DNA of 64,000 nt from Acetobacter farinalis (GTDB lineage Bacteria > Pseudomonadota > Alphaproteobacteria > Acetobacterales > Acetobacteraceae): assembly GCF_011516935.1 (NCBI RefSeq), contig NZ_WOTF01000007.1:1-64000 (forward strand). Direction: 5' to 3'. The number at the start of each line of letters is the position of its first letter. The first letter of the stretch is position 1. The position numbers and the translations under genes are program-made. Below, in pieces: positions 46,073 through 56,261 of this stretch. The notes below the pieces were generated by a model. It was not told the DNA's origin and made no database searches. It saw only the letters and a program-made list of their open reading frames with translations.

Positions 46073-46680
46073 TGCGCAATCACCGTCAGGCCAAGAGTAT
46101 CACCCTGATGCATGATGGGCAGGGCCTGCGGACCAAACATGGTTATCACGCCACTGCCCGTTCCAGCCGGACCGGGGTCGGACACGGGCACGATATCCAC
46201 ATTACCACTTACTGTAATGGGAAGCACGAGAACTGTGGGTTTGGGCTGAAGCAGCACGGTCCGCTGTGTTGTTCCGCAGATCACACTCACTGTCCCTCCC
46301 GCACCTGTCGCATCAAAAATCGGCATGGCCACCAGCCGCAGCTCCCGCCGTTTCACGCCGGCCAGAATATCAGCCTGCTCTTTTTCAGAGTAGCCCGAGT
46401 CCGCAAGGGCCTGCGCGGCTTTTTCCGGCGCAATCAGCGAAAACTGCACCCCAAGGCGGGCCTGTGTGGTTCCGCCGTTCTGGCTGCCCCCCGCGTCTGC
46501 CGCGGGGAGGGCTGATGTGCTGCCGCTGTTTGAGCCAGCGTAATGAACCCCGGCCCCGGCCAGCAGGGCACATGTGGCCAAGGCTACCATAAGAAGGCGG
46601 AAGTGTGAGGGTTTTTCCTCTTTTTCCGCCTGTGCCCTGTATGCGGGGTCCGGCAAATTCTTCATGAGACAATCAGACAT
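46069..46680 (-). CDS. membrane-anchored hypothetical protein, AAA+ cluster gene 1
   Basis: About 203 residues from MSDCLMKNLPD. One transmembrane helix (LLMVALATCALLAGAGVHYAG, about 29-50) is followed by a Gly/Ser-rich linker and a domain of roughly 130 residues, probably periplasmic, with a beta-rich end (TVLVLPITVSGNVDIVPVSD, GDTLGLTVIAQ). No family is recognised. The frame is open to 46953 but crosses the divergent rimP start; ATGs at 46680 and 46665 are the plausible starts. Its stop overlaps the AAA+ gene start by four bases, which argues for coupled expression and a joint function. Confidence 0.6.
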   Translation of the reverse strand: MSDCLMKNLPDPAYRAQAEKEEKPSHFRLLMVALATCALLAGAGVHYAGSNSGSTSALPAADAGGSQNGGTTQARLGVQFSLIAPEKAAQALADSGYSEKEQADILAGVKRRELRLVAMPIFDATGAGGTVSVICGTTQRTVLLQPKPTVLVLPITVSGNVDIVPVSDPGPAGTGSGVITMFGPQALPIMHQGDTLGLTVIAQ

Positions 46681-46797
46681 GGGCGGGCGCGAAAGTGCAA
46701 GTTCTGAAACGGGGGGAAAGTCTGGAAAACCCCCTGTGTTGATTAATTTCTTTTTCACGAAACGGTATGGCCGGATTGCCCGACTCTGTTTCCGCCC

Positions 46798-46826
46798 TTG
46801 CAGCATGACGGTGTATCCCCTACATG
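46798..46826 (+). promoter_or_regulatory. candidate promoter of the rimP-nusA-infB operon
   Basis: TTGCAG (46798-46803) and TACATG (46821-46826) are separated by 17 bases. Transcription would start near 46833, giving a leader of about 55 bases that contains the hairpin described at 46861-46886. The -10 match is only moderate. Confidence 0.35.
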
Positions 46827-46860
46827 AAGGGCATCCTTTCATTGAATCAGAATTTTGGGG

Positions 46861-46886
46861 GGTGGCCTTGACGGGCCGCCTTTTTT
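46861..46886 (+). promoter_or_regulatory. terminator-like hairpin immediately before the rimP start
   Basis: GGTGGCC (46861-46867) pairs with GGCCGCC (46874-46880), one G-U pair, around a 6-base loop, followed by T6 (46881-46886). The rimP TTG start is only three bases further on. In form this is a complete intrinsic terminator or attenuator and there is no Shine-Dalgarno sequence in the remaining space. It could control entry into the whole operon. Confidence 0.6.
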
Positions 46887-46889
46887 GCA

Positions 46890-47474
46890 TTGGACGCTGA
46901 TCTGCCTGCCCACTCCGGCCTTGAAGCCCGGCTTGTCGCTCTTGTAGCGCCAACGCTGGAGGATCTTGGCTATGAAATCGTCCGCATCGCGGTGCTCGGG
47001 CGTGAAAGCCCGACCGTGCAGATTATGGCGGATCGGGCGGATGGTTCGCTCATCAGTGTGGATGATTGTGAACGCATCAGCCATGCCGTGGGCGCCGTGC
47101 TGGATGTGGAAGACCCCATTCCGGGGGCGTGGACTCTGGAAGTCTCGTCCGCGGGAATCGACAGGCCACTGACACGCGCCAAGGACTGGAACCGGTTTGC
47201 CGGGCATCAGGCCAAGGCGGAAGTGCTGGTGCCGGTGGATGGCCGACGCCGGTTTTCCGGTATCGTGCTGGGAGCGGATGATGGTGTTGCCAGGCTGCGG
47301 CTGGATGATGGCACCGAGGTTGCCTTGCCGCTGGAGGAAATCCGGCGGGCAAGGCTGGTTCTGACAGATGCCCTGATTGAGGCAAGCGCGCAGATGGCGC
47401 GCCCTGCCGAGACGGGTGAAGAAGAGAAGAGCGAGGCCGGGGAAGAAAATCCGGCCGGGCGCAAGTTACACTGA
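46890..47474 (+). CDS. rimP: ribosome maturation factor RimP
   Basis: A 194-residue protein required for 30S subunit maturation. Family features include [62 protein letters not shown], and the C-terminal SH3-like domain ([20 protein letters not shown]). The Glu/Ala-rich tail is a common alphaproteobacterial extension. The start is TTG at 46890: an in-frame stop lies 7 codons upstream and no ATG or GTG fits before the conserved region. First gene of rimP-nusA-rnpM-infB-rbfA. Confidence 0.95.
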   Translation: MDADLPAHSGLEARLVALVAPTLEDLGYEIVRIAVLGRESPTVQIMADRADGSLISVDDCERISHAVGAVLDVEDPIPGAWTLEVSSAGIDRPLTRAKDWNRFAGHQAKAEVLVPVDGRRRFSGIVLGADDGVARLRLDDGTEVALPLEEIRRARLVLTDALIEASAQMARPAETGEEEKSEAGEENPAGRKLH

Positions 47475-47504
47475 TCAAGCCGCCTGCTTTGGAGAGCTGA
47501 GAGT

Positions 47505-49034
47505 ATGGATACCTCTGTTTCCCGTCCTGAACTGCTGCTGGTTGCAGATGCTGTCTCGCGCGAGAAAGGAATCGAGCGCGAGGAAGTTCTGGAGGCCATG
47601 GAGCAGGCCATCCAGAAGGCCGGTCGTGCCAAATACGGGCACGAAAAAGATATTCGCGCCACAATTGACCGCCGGACCGGGGATGTACGCCTCTCTCGCT
47701 GGACTGAAGTTGTCGAGACGGTAGAGAACGAAGAAACCCAGATTCCGCTGGCTATTGCGAGCAAGTTCCGGCCGGAAATCAAGGCGGGTGAATATCTGGT
47801 TGATCCGCTGCCGCCGATTGATTTTGGCCGCATTGCCGCCCAGACCGCCAAGCAGGTCATTGTCCAGCGCGTGCGGGAATATGAGCGCAAGCGCCAGTAC
47901 AACGAATTCAAGGACCGCGTGGGCGAAATCGTCAACGGCACCATCAAGCGGACCGAGTACGGCAACCTCATGGTTGAAATCGGCTCTGCGGAGGCGCTGC
48001 TGCGCCGTGATGAGCTGATTCCGCGTGAAACGTTCCGTAACTCGGACCGCGTGCGCGCCTACATCTATGATGTGCGTGATGAACCGCGCGGCCCGCAGAT
48101 TTTCCTCTCCCGCACGCATCCGGCCTTCCTGGCCAAACTGTTTGCGCAGGAAGTGCCGGAAATCTATGACGGCATCATCGAAATCAAGGCTGTGGCGCGT
48201 GACCCCGGCTCCCGTGCCAAAATGGCCGTGATCTCCCGTGATGCGTCCATTGACCCGGTCGGTGCCTGCGTTGGTATGCGTGGCTCCCGCGTGCAGGCCG
48301 TTGTGGCTGAACTGCAGGGCGAGAAAATCGACATCATTCCCTGGAGCCCGCAGGCCGCGACCTTCGTGGTGAACGCCCTTGCTCCTGCTGAAGTCAGCAA
48401 GGTGGTGATGGATGAAGAAGCCGGGCGTGTGGAAGTTGTGGTGCCGGATGAGCAACTCTCGCTGGCCATTGGCCGCCGCGGGCAGAACGTGCGTCTGGCC
48501 AGCCAGCTCACGCGCTGGGATATTGATATCCTGACCGAGGCCGAAGAATCCGAACGCCGTCAGGAAGAGTTCCGCCGCCGCACGAACCTGTTCGTGGAAG
48601 CGCTGGATGTGGATGACGTGATTGCAGGTCTGCTGGTCACAGAAGGGTTCCACACGGTTGAAGAACTGGCGTATGCTGACCCGGACGAGCTGATTGGCAT
48701 TGAAGGTTTTGACGAGTCGGTGGTAAGTGAGCTGGTACAGCGCGCTGAAGCCTACCTGGTTCGTCAGGAAGAAAACCTTGATGCGAAGCGCCGTGATCTT
48801 GGCGTGGTGGACGATATTGCCAATCTCGGGGTCTTTACAAACCAGATGCTTGTGACGCTGGGCGAAAAAGGTGTAAAAACCCTTGACGACCTCGCTGACC
48901 TTGCGGGTGACGAGCTTGTCGAGATTCTCGGTCCTGACGCCCTTGAGGAAGATGCTGCCAATGAGATTATCATGGCCGCACGTGCTCACTGGTTCGAGGG
49001 AGAAGGCAAGTCCTCCGGTCAGGCTGAGGGCTGA
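47505..49034 (+). CDS. nusA: transcription termination/antitermination factor NusA
   Basis: A 509-residue NusA. The N-terminal RNA polymerase-binding domain ([27 protein letters not shown]), S1 domain ([23 protein letters not shown]), two KH domains ([21 protein letters not shown] and [16 protein letters not shown]) and the two C-terminal acidic helix-hairpin-helix repeats are all present. It modulates pausing, rho-independent termination and antitermination. NusA is known in other bacteria to regulate its own operon, which makes the leader hairpin before rimP relevant. Confidence 0.97.
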   Translation: MDTSVSRPELLLVADAVSREKGIEREEVLEAMEQAIQKAGRAKYGHEKDIRATIDRRTGDVRLSRWTEVVETVENEETQIPLAIASKFRPEIKAGEYLVDPLPPIDFGRIAAQTAKQVIVQRVREYERKRQYNEFKDRVGEIVNGTIKRTEYGNLMVEIGSAEALLRRDELIPRETFRNSDRVRAYIYDVRDEPRGPQIFLSRTHPAFLAKLFAQEVPEIYDGIIEIKAVARDPGSRAKMAVISRDASIDPVGACVGMRGSRVQAVVAELQGEKIDIIPWSPQAATFVVNALAPAEVSKVVMDEEAGRVEVVVPDEQLSLAIGRRGQNVRLASQLTRWDIDILTEAEESERRQEEFRRRTNLFVEALDVDDVIAGLLVTEGFHTVEELAYADPDELIGIEGFDESVVSELVQRAEAYLVRQEENLDAKRRDLGVVDDIANLGVFTNQMLVTLGEKGVKTLDDLADLAGDELVEILGPDALEEDAANEIIMAARAHWFEGEGKSSGQAEG

Positions 49035-49059
49035 GCAGGCACTTCGGGCCTGACAAGAA

Positions 49060-49713
49060 ATGAGTGGTGATTTGCCCGAAGCGTATGATGATGAGAAAGG
49101 CCCCCTGCGCCGCTGCGCGGTAACGCGTGAGCAGGGGCAACCTGCTCTGATGATACGGTTTGTGGTTTCACCCTCACTGGTTGTCGTGCCGGATCTGGAC
49201 GCGCGGCTCCCCGGTCGGGGAATATGGTTGAGCCCCAGCCGGGATGTGATAGAACAGGCCCGCAAACGCGGGGTGTTCGCACGGGCTGCACGCTGCCAGG
49301 TGGTTGTGCCGGAAGATCTCTCTGCTCAGGTGGAGGCAGGTCTGCGCCGGCGGATGATGGAACTTCTGGGGCTGGCACGGCGTGCCGGGCAGTCCACAAG
49401 CGGTTTTATGAAGGTGCGGGAGTGGGTCACACAGCGTCGTGCTGCGGTGATTGTTCACGCATCGGATGGAAGCGGAGAGGAACTTGGTCGGCTCGTATCG
49501 GGTGCCAGGGACCTCCCCGTGGTTGAGGCGCTTTCGGGTGAAGACCTTGCAAAGGTTTTTGGTCGGGAGCGAGTTGTGAATGCGGCGCTGGCGGCCGGGG
49601 TTCTGGCCTCGCGTCTGTGTTGTGAGAATAAGCGTTTTTCGGGGGTTGCCGATGGTGGCTCCCGGGTTCGTCGGACCTTTCCGGCGGATGGGTGTGAACA
49701 GGCGGGTCAATGA
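49060..49713 (+). CDS. YlxR/RnpM-type RNA-binding protein with L7Ae-like domain
   Basis: A 217-residue protein combining a YlxR (DUF448) domain ([38 protein letters not shown]) and a C-terminal ribosomal L7Ae/L30e-like domain ([22 protein letters not shown]). The YlxR domain carries R-R-C-A-V-T, a variant of the RTCVGC loop. In Bacillus the single-domain YlxR (RnpM) modulates RNase P; the alphaproteobacterial two-domain form is uncharacterised. The gene lies between nusA and infB as usual and overlaps infB by four bases. Confidence 0.9.
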   Translation: MSGDLPEAYDDEKGPLRRCAVTREQGQPALMIRFVVSPSLVVVPDLDARLPGRGIWLSPSRDVIEQARKRGVFARAARCQVVVPEDLSAQVEAGLRRRMMELLGLARRAGQSTSGFMKVREWVTQRRAAVIVHASDGSGEELGRLVSGARDLPVVEALSGEDLAKVFGRERVVNAALAAGVLASRLCCENKRFSGVADGGSRVRRTFPADGCEQAGQ

Positions 49714-52397
49714 GCGAAGGCAAGGATCAGGATCAGGGTAAGGGGCGTCTGTCCCTTCGGCCGGCGGGACGTTCGGAAGTCGGACGGACGGTTGATGCCG
49801 GGTCCGTGCGGCAGAGTTTCAGTCACGGGCGCTCGAAGGTTGTACAGGTTGAGGTGCGCAAGAAGCGTGGCCCCGGTACTCCTGGTAGCCCTGGTGGTCG
49901 AGGTGCCGGCGGACGGGCAGGGGGTGGCCGTACCCTGACGGCTGCTGAACTGGCCATGCGCCAGCGTGTGCTGGCGGAACAGACACAGGCAGCCGCAGAG
50001 GCTGAACGGCGTGAAGCCGAGCGGCGCGAGCAGGAAAAGATTCAGATCCTTTCCGCGGCTGAAGAAGCACGCCGCCGTGAGGAAGACGAAAAACGGACAG
50101 CGGAAGCCGAAGCTCAGGCGAAAGCCGCGGCTGAGGAAGCTGAACGTCGGGCCCGGATCGACTCCATCAAGCAGATCGAGCCGAAAGGCCCCGTTGTTTC
50201 GGCTGTGCCGATTCCGGGTGAAGTCACGCTTGCCCCGCCGGTTGACCGCCTGAAGCCTCTGGCTGAACGCGCCATCATGCCGGCGCGCCCGCTCAAGCCG
50301 GCAGCTCCGCGCCCGCAGCCTGCGGCCGATGCCGCCGAGCCTCCTGCCGCCCAGACCCTGCGTCTGCGTGGCCGTGGTGCGGATGGTGAGGAAGAAACTC
50401 GCCGTGCTCCCTCCCGTCGTCCGGGTGGCGGCGGTGGTGGTGCGGGCAATGTGCCTGCAAACCGCAAGAGCGCCAGCCCCCGTAAGGGTGATGCCGGGCG
50501 TCGTGCAGGCCGTATTGACGTGCAGGCCGCCATTGAAGGGGATGATGACAAGACGCGTTCACTCGCCTCTGTCCGTCGCCAGCGTGAGCGTGAGCGCCGT
50601 CAGGCCGAACTCGAACGCCTGCGTGCTGATCAGGTCCGCGTGGTGCGTGATGTCATCCTGCCCGAAACCATTACGGTGCAGGAGCTTGCCAACCGTATGG
50701 CGGCCCGTCAGGGAGAAGTCATCAAGGCGCTGATGAAAAACGGCGTGATGGCAACTGTCACGCAGAGCATTGATGCCGATACGGCTGAACTGATTGTTGA
50801 AGAATTCGGCCACCGCGTGCGCCGTGTTTCTGAAAGCGACGTTGAGCTGGGCATTGAAGGCGTTGAGGATCAGCCCGAAGAACTCATGCCCCGTCCGCCG
50901 GTTGTGACCGTGATGGGCCATGTTGACCACGGCAAGACCTCGCTGCTGGATGCCCTGCGCACAACCGACGTTGCGGCAGGGGAAGCCGGTGGCATTACCC
51001 AGCATATCGGGGCCTATCAGGTTACTCTGAAGTCCGGCGCGAAAATCACGTTCCTGGATACACCGGGCCACGAGGCGTTTACCGCCATGCGTGCCCGCGG
51101 TGCCTCCATTACGGACGTGGTGGTGCTGGTGGTTGCAGCGGATGACGGCGTGATGCCGCAGACGATTGAGGCCATCAAACACGCCAAGGCTGCGAATGCG
51201 CCGATTATCGTGGCCATCAACAAGATCGACAAGCCGGGTGCCAACCCGGACCGTGTGCGCCAGGAACTGCTGCACCACGAGATTGTTGTGGAATCCATGA
51301 GCGGTGACGTGCAGGACATTGAAGTGTCTGCCACCAAGCGTCTGGGTCTTGAGCAGCTGGAAGAAGCCATTCTTCTGCAGGCCGAAATTCTGGACCTGAA
51401 GGCAAACCCGGATCGTTCTGCGGAAGGTGCGGTGATTGAAAGCCGTCTGGACCGTGGCCGTGGTTCCGTGGCGTCTGTGCTGGTGCAGAAAGGCACCCTG
51501 CATAAGGGCGACATCGTGGTGGCCGGGTCCGAATGGGGCCGTGTGCGTGCGCTGATTGATGATCGTGGCCGTCAGGTTGCGGATGCAACACCGTCCATGC
51601 CGGTTGAAATTCTGGGGCTGACAGGGGTGCCGTCCGCCGGTGCGCCGTTCGTGGTCGTGGAAAATGAAACCCGCGCCCGTGAAATCTGTGAATTCCGCCA
51701 GCGGAAGCTGAAGGAACATCAGGTTGCCGGTCAGGTTGCGGCCCGTGGCACGCTGGATCAGATGCTGGCGCGTATCCAGGCTGGCCAGCAGAAGGAAGTC
51801 GCGGTTCTTATCAAGGCTGACGTGCAGGGCTCTGCTGAAGCAATTCAGTCAACCGTGCTCAAGCTGGCGCATGAAGAAGTGGCTGTGCGGGTGCTCAACG
51901 CAACGGTGGGGCAGATCACGGAAAGTGATGTGCAGTTCGCCAAGGCGTCTGATGCCCTGATCATTGCCTTCAACGTGCGTGCCACGGCGCAGGCCCGCAT
52001 ACTCGCCCAGCGCGAGGGTGTGGAAATCCGCTACTACTCCATCATCTATCAGGTGGCGGATGACGTGGAACAGCTGGTGCGTGGCAAGATTGCGCCCAAG
52101 CATCGTGAGAAGTTCCTGGGCTATGCCGAAATCCGTCAGGTTTTCGACATTACCAAGGTGGGCAAGGTGGCCGGGTGCTACATTACAGAAGGCGTGGTCA
52201 AGCGCGGCTGTGGTGTGCGTCTGCTGCGTGATGGCGTGGTGATCCATGAAGGGGATCTGAGCCAGCTCAAGCGCTTCAAGGACGATGTGAAGGAAGTGGC
52301 CAAAGGCTACGAATGTGGTCTGTCCTTCGCTGGCTATAACGACCTGCGTGAAGGCGACGTGGTCGAGTGCTTTGAAAGCGAGCTGGTGCCTGCATGA
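49710..52397 (+). CDS. infB: translation initiation factor IF-2
   Basis: An 895-residue GTPase that brings initiator tRNA to the 30S subunit. The N-terminal third is an Ala/Glu/Arg/Gly-rich region (about 1-290) of helical and disordered character, as in other alphaproteobacteria. The GTPase core has G1 [15 protein letters not shown]3 [12 protein letters not shown]4 NKID and is followed by domains II, III ([15 protein letters not shown]) and IV ([12 protein letters not shown]). ATGA overlaps join it to rnpM and to rbfA. Confidence 0.97.
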   Translation: MSEGKDQDQGKGRLSLRPAGRSEVGRTVDAGSVRQSFSHGRSKVVQVEVRKKRGPGTPGSPGGRGAGGRAGGGRTLTAAELAMRQRVLAEQTQAAAEAERREAERREQEKIQILSAAEEARRREEDEKRTAEAEAQAKAAAEEAERRARIDSIKQIEPKGPVVSAVPIPGEVTLAPPVDRLKPLAERAIMPARPLKPAAPRPQPAADAAEPPAAQTLRLRGRGADGEEETRRAPSRRPGGGGGGAGNVPANRKSASPRKGDAGRRAGRIDVQAAIEGDDDKTRSLASVRRQRERERRQAELERLRADQVRVVRDVILPETITVQELANRMAARQGEVIKALMKNGVMATVTQSIDADTAELIVEEFGHRVRRVSESDVELGIEGVEDQPEELMPRPPVVTVMGHVDHGKTSLLDALRTTDVAAGEAGGITQHIGAYQVTLKSGAKITFLDTPGHEAFTAMRARGASITDVVVLVVAADDGVMPQTIEAIKHAKAANAPIIVAINKIDKPGANPDRVRQELLHHEIVVESMSGDVQDIEVSATKRLGLEQLEEAILLQAEILDLKANPDRSAEGAVIESRLDRGRGSVASVLVQKGTLHKGDIVVAGSEWGRVRALIDDRGRQVADATPSMPVEILGLTGVPSAGAPFVVVENETRAREICEFRQRKLKEHQVAGQVAARGTLDQMLARIQAGQQKEVAVLIKADVQGSAEAIQSTVLKLAHEEVAVRVLNATVGQITESDVQFAKASDALIIAFNVRATAQARILAQREGVEIRYYSIIYQVADDVEQLVRGKIAPKHREKFLGYAEIRQVFDITKVGKVAGCYITEGVVKRGCGVRLLRDGVVIHEGDLSQLKRFKDDVKEVAKGYECGLSFAGYNDLREGDVVECFESELVPA

Positions 52398-52861
52398 GCC
52401 GTCGGAACGGATCAGGTAAGGCAGGAGCAGGGGAGCCGGCGGGGTATCTCGCCGGCCTTTCTCCTTTAGGGCCATCCCAGCGCCAGTTGCGCGTGGGGGA
52501 AGAAGTGCGGCGCGTGCTGGCGGAACTGTTCGCCCGCACCACGTTTCGTGACCCGGATCTGGCAGATGCCACGGTAACGGTGACGGAAGTCCGGCTTTCT
52601 CCGGATTTCAAACACGCCACGGTTTTTGTGGCGCGTCTGGGCCGCAGTGATGTGGATGCGTTATTGCCCGCCCTCAAGCGGGTTGGGCCGTGGCTGCGCA
52701 CGCAGATGTCGCACAAGCTGCGTTTGCGGGCGGCTCCGGAATTGCATTTCCAGCCGGATACCACGCTGGATGTTGCCATGCACATGAACTCGCTGCTGAG
52801 GTCTCCGGACGTTCAGCGCGACCTTGCTTCAAAAGACGACGAGGAAGAGCCGGAGGCCTGA
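52394..52861 (+). CDS. rbfA: ribosome-binding factor A
   Basis: A 155-residue cold-shock 30S maturation factor with a KH-like fold: [38 protein letters not shown] and the C-terminal [25 protein letters not shown]. It has an N-terminal 30-residue Gly/Ser-rich tail and an acidic end. Last gene of the operon; truB, which often follows, is absent and the lrp gene converges instead. Confidence 0.94.
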   Translation: MSRRNGSGKAGAGEPAGYLAGLSPLGPSQRQLRVGEEVRRVLAELFARTTFRDPDLADATVTVTEVRLSPDFKHATVFVARLGRSDVDALLPALKRVGPWLRTQMSHKLRLRAAPELHFQPDTTLDVAMHMNSLLRSPDVQRDLASKDDEEEPEA

Positions 52862-52922
52862 GCTTCCCGTTCTTCCGCTCCGGCCCGCGCCGGGTGTGTC
52901 AGCACGCATTTCAAACAGAATT

Positions 52923-53375
52923 CTAGCTTTTCCACGGCTGCACAACGGGGCGGATGGCAAAGTTGCTTTGAATGCGGACAACACCCGGCATGCGGGAGAG
53001 TTCTTCCTTATGAATGCGTTCATAGTCTGACATATCCCGCGCTTCCACGCGGAGCAGATAGTCGGCATCCCCCGTCATCAGATAACATTCCTTTACATCC
53101 GGGCATTCCCGCACGCGAGTTTCAAACCGGCGCAGGCCGTCTTCCGTCTGGCGCTCAAGGGTGATCTGCACAATGACGGTGGCCATGCTGTGCACCGCGT
53201 TCTTATCGATAATGGCGCGGTAGCCCTGAATAACGCCCTCCTGTTCCAGAATTTTGACCCGCCGCAGGCAGGCAGAGGGAGAAAGCCCAACCTTTTCAGC
53301 AAGTTCGGCGTTGCTCATGCGGCCATCATGCTGGAGGTGACGCAAGATTGCGTCAGTCAGGCGGTCGAAGATCAT
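52923..53375 (-). CDS. Lrp/AsnC-family regulator, probably of alr-dadA
   Basis: A 150-residue Lrp-type regulator: N-terminal helix-turn-helix (LQHDGRMSNAELAEKVGLSPSACLRRVKILE) and C-terminal RAM/ACT-like effector domain (VTLERQTEDGLRRFE, EECYLMTGDADYLLRVEARD-like pattern). Its gene is divergent from alr-dadA across 135 bases, the normal position of a local activator such as DadR/BkdR that responds to alanine. The intergenic region is AT-rich and suitable for Lrp binding, but no single consensus is asserted. Confidence 0.9.
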   Translation of the reverse strand: MIFDRLTDAILRHLQHDGRMSNAELAEKVGLSPSACLRRVKILEQEGVIQGYRAIIDKNAVHSMATVIVQITLERQTEDGLRRFETRVRECPDVKECYLMTGDADYLLRVEARDMSDYERIHKEELSRMPGVVRIQSNFAIRPVVQPWKS

Positions 53376-53510
53376 AAGGCGATATCCTGTTTTTATTCGA
53401 AGAATATACGAATTTTAGCCACTTCTGTCACATTTTATGCGGCCAATCGACAGGATATTCCGAAAGATTTCTGTTAAAAGTTTGGAATCGAAATGTTTTA
53501 GGGGGCTGGT

Positions 53511-54656
53511 GTGGCATCTTCCAGTGTTTCTGCCCGACCGAACTGGCCCGCGTCCCGCGCCGGGGCGGTCCTGACAATTGATCTTGCAGCGATTGCGGCC
53601 AATTATCGTGCGCTGGATGCCAGAACGCCGGGGGCCATCTGCGCGGCTGTGGTGAAGGCCGATGCCTATGGGCTGGGTGCGGCCCATGTTGCTCCGGTTC
53701 TTGAAAAAGCCGGGGCGCGCCAGTTTTTTGTTGCCCATGTGGATGAAGGCCTCGCCTTGCGGGAAAGCCTTTCTCCCGCCGCCCGGATTACGGTGCTGCA
53801 CGGTGCGCGGCCGGATGCTCTGGAAGACTGCGTGCGCTCCGGCCTGCGTCCGGTTCTGAATTCTCTGGAGCAGATCAGCCAGTTACGGGCACTTGCCCGC
53901 CGCCTTGGCCACACGCTGGATGCTGTTCTGCAACTGGATACCGGCATGTCCCGCTTCGGGCTTTCCAGAGCCGATGTGCAGTGTCTGGTACAGGAGCCGG
54001 ACCGGCTGGAGGGGATTTCTCTCAGCCTGATCATGAGCCATCTGGCCTGCGCGGATACCCCCGAAAACCCGGCGAACAGGGAGCAGTTAGAGGCCTTTCT
54101 GGCTGCTGCGGCCATCTTGCCAGCCGCGCCCCTCAGTCTGGCAGCGTCTTCCGGAATTTTTCTGGAACCTGCCTTCCACCAGTCTCTCGTGCGGCCGGGG
54201 GCGGCTCTTTATGGCGTGGCCCCCAATGCCGCGGGGCCGAACCCGCTGGCTCCCGTCGTGACGCTTGCGGCGCATATCCTGCAAATCCGCACCCTCTCCA
54301 AAGGGGACCGCGTTGGATATGGGCTGACATGGCGGGCTGATGGCCCCCGGCGTGTGGCAACATTGGCCACGGGCTATGCGGACGGGTTTGCCCGGCAGGG
54401 GGCGGAGAAAGGGTGCGCGTGGTTCAAGGGCCAGCGTTTGCCCGTTCTGGGCCGGATTTCCATGGATTCCATGACCGTGGATATTTCCGATATTCCGGAA
54501 GGCCAGATTGCGCCGGATGATACGGTCGAACTGCTCAACGCCTCCCATGGTGTGGATGCCGTGGCGCAGGCCGAGGGCACGATAGGGTACGAAGTCCTGA
54601 CCTCGCTTGGGCGCCGGTATCATCGTGTTTATGAAAACCAGCCACAGAATACGTAA
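53511..54656 (+). CDS. alr: alanine racemase
   Basis: A 381-residue PLP enzyme interconverting L- and D-alanine. PLP Lys lies in AAVVKADAYGLG and the catalytic Tyr in RVGYGLTW; QLDTGMSRFG, RPGAALYG and GRISMDSMTVD are further hallmarks. The start is GTG at 53511 with AGGGGG ahead. Being paired with dadA and a divergent Lrp regulator, it is probably the catabolic (DadX-like) racemase, though it may also feed cell-wall synthesis if it is the only one. Confidence 0.94.
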   Translation: MASSSVSARPNWPASRAGAVLTIDLAAIAANYRALDARTPGAICAAVVKADAYGLGAAHVAPVLEKAGARQFFVAHVDEGLALRESLSPAARITVLHGARPDALEDCVRSGLRPVLNSLEQISQLRALARRLGHTLDAVLQLDTGMSRFGLSRADVQCLVQEPDRLEGISLSLIMSHLACADTPENPANREQLEAFLAAAAILPAAPLSLAASSGIFLEPAFHQSLVRPGAALYGVAPNAAGPNPLAPVVTLAAHILQIRTLSKGDRVGYGLTWRADGPRRVATLATGYADGFARQGAEKGCAWFKGQRLPVLGRISMDSMTVDISDIPEGQIAPDDTVELLNASHGVDAVAQAEGTIGYEVLTSLGRRYHRVYENQPQNT

Positions 54657-54683
54657 AATTTAAAAAATAAGAAGGTGCTTCCA

Positions 54684-55943
54684 ATGAAAGTTATCGTTCT
54701 TGGTGGGGGTGTGGTGGGTGTGACCTCTGCCTGGTATCTGGCGCAGGCCGGGCATGAGGTCACGGTGGTGGAACGCCAGCCGGAAGCCGGGATGGAAACC
54801 AGCTTTGCCAATGCAGGGCAGGTTTCCCCAGGCTATTCCGCTCCCTGGGCTGGCCCCGGCGTGCCGCTGAAATCCATCCGCTGGCTGATGATGGCGTATC
54901 GCCCCTTTGTGTTCTGGCCGATGCCGGATCCGCATTTGTGGACATGGCTGATGCAGATGCTGGAAAACTGCACCTCCGCCGCCTATGACCGGAACAAGGG
55001 CCGTATGGTGCGTCTGGCGGAATACAGCCGGGATGTGATGAAGGATCTGCGGACTGAAACGGGCATCACGTATGATGACCGCCAGCAGGGCACCCTTCAG
55101 GTGTTCCGGACCCAGAAGCAGCTTGATAACGCCGCACAGGATATTGCTGTTCTCAAACAGTATCAGGTGTCCTACGAAGTTCTGGATCGGGCGGCCTGTG
55201 TGCGGGCGGAGCCGGGCCTTGCGGATGCGGCGGACAAGATTGTCGGCGGCCTGCGTCTGCCAGGTGATGAAACGGGGGATGCCTTCAAGTTCACGCAGAC
55301 TCTGGCGGGCATGGCGGAAAAGGCGGGGGTGAAGTTTCTGTATAACACCCGTATCAAGCAGCTTTTGTCCGAAGGTGGCCGCATTACGGGTGTGGAGACC
55401 AGTGCAGGTGTTCTGACGGCGGATTCTTATGTGCTGTCACTGGGGAGCTTCTCTCCCGCACTGGTGCGCGGGCTGGGGATGAAGCTGCCGATTTATCCGG
55501 TAAAAGGCTACTCTCTGACAGCTAATATCACAAATGCGGATCGTGCTCCCGTTTCAACGATTATGGATGAAACCTTCAAGATCGGGATTACCCGCCTTGG
55601 AGACCGTGTGCGTGTGGGTGGCACGGCGGAGCTGGCCGGGTTCAGCCGCCGCCTGCGTGCGCCGCGCCGGGCAACGCTGGAACATTCGGTGACAGACCTG
55701 TTCTCTGACTGCTGTGATGTGCCGGGTGCCTCCTTCTGGACAGGCCTGCGCCCCATGACACCGGATGGCACGCCCATTATTGGCCGGACAGGGCTGGAAA
55801 ATCTGTTCCTCAATACCGGGCACGGCACGCTGGGCTGGACCATGGCCTGTGGCTCCGGCCGTGTTCTGGCGGATATCATGTCTGGTAAGACACCAGACAT
55901 TGCCTATGAAGATCTGAATATCTTCCGCTACGGACTTTCCTGA
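54684..55943 (+). CDS. dadA: D-amino acid dehydrogenase, small subunit
   Basis: A 419-residue FAD enzyme that oxidizes D-alanine and other D-amino acids to 2-oxo acids, passing electrons to the respiratory chain. The N-terminal FAD motif is [32 protein letters not shown] with GxGxxG, followed by [20 protein letters not shown], typical of DadA, and the C-terminal [17 protein letters not shown] and [14 protein letters not shown]. The ATG at 54684 has AAGG upstream. It follows alr by 27 bases and should be cotranscribed. A hairpin follows. Confidence 0.95.
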   Translation: MKVIVLGGGVVGVTSAWYLAQAGHEVTVVERQPEAGMETSFANAGQVSPGYSAPWAGPGVPLKSIRWLMMAYRPFVFWPMPDPHLWTWLMQMLENCTSAAYDRNKGRMVRLAEYSRDVMKDLRTETGITYDDRQQGTLQVFRTQKQLDNAAQDIAVLKQYQVSYEVLDRAACVRAEPGLADAADKIVGGLRLPGDETGDAFKFTQTLAGMAEKAGVKFLYNTRIKQLLSEGGRITGVETSAGVLTADSYVLSLGSFSPALVRGLGMKLPIYPVKGYSLTANITNADRAPVSTIMDETFKIGITRLGDRVRVGGTAELAGFSRRLRAPRRATLEHSVTDLFSDCCDVPGASFWTGLRPMTPDGTPIIGRTGLENLFLNTGHGTLGWTMACGSGRVLADIMSGKTPDIAYEDLNIFRYGLS

Positions 55944-55956
55944 GCCCTGCGGTATA

Positions 55957-55989
55957 CCTGCTCCCGCCCAGAACCGGGCCGGGAGCAGG
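55957..55989. terminator. strong hairpin after dadA
   Basis: CCTGCTCCCG pairs with CGGGAGCAGG, with inner CCC/GGG pairing, 14 bases after the stop. No U-run follows, so it may be a rho-assisted or processing hairpin. Confidence 0.45.
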
Positions 55990-56127
55990 ATGGGGCGGAA
56001 GGACGTGCGGCCCCGGGAGGCTCCTGCTGGCACCTCCTTTCTTCTGGTAACTGCGTGCGCGGAATATGCGGCATGCGGAAAGCCTATGGTCCACGGAATT
56101 TCAAGAAACTGTAAAACTGTTCACGAA

Positions 56128-56161
56128 GAAAAAATGTTTTCACTCGGAAACATATTTTTTT
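56128..56161 (+). terminator. AT-rich terminator-like hairpin
   Basis: ATGTTTTC (56134-56141) pairs with GGAAACAT (56146-56153) around a 4-base loop and is followed by a T-run; on the other strand A6 becomes a second T-run. It lies in the about 320-base gap between dadA and the glycoamylase-like gene and probably ends dadA readthrough. Confidence 0.55.
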
Positions 56162-56261
56162 CTGGCGATGACATGAATATGCTCGGTTTTTCTGGTGCAA
56201 CAGTGCCGTGGCGGGATGTCATGTTGTTCCTGACGTTTTTATAGGATGGACCTTGCTTGTT

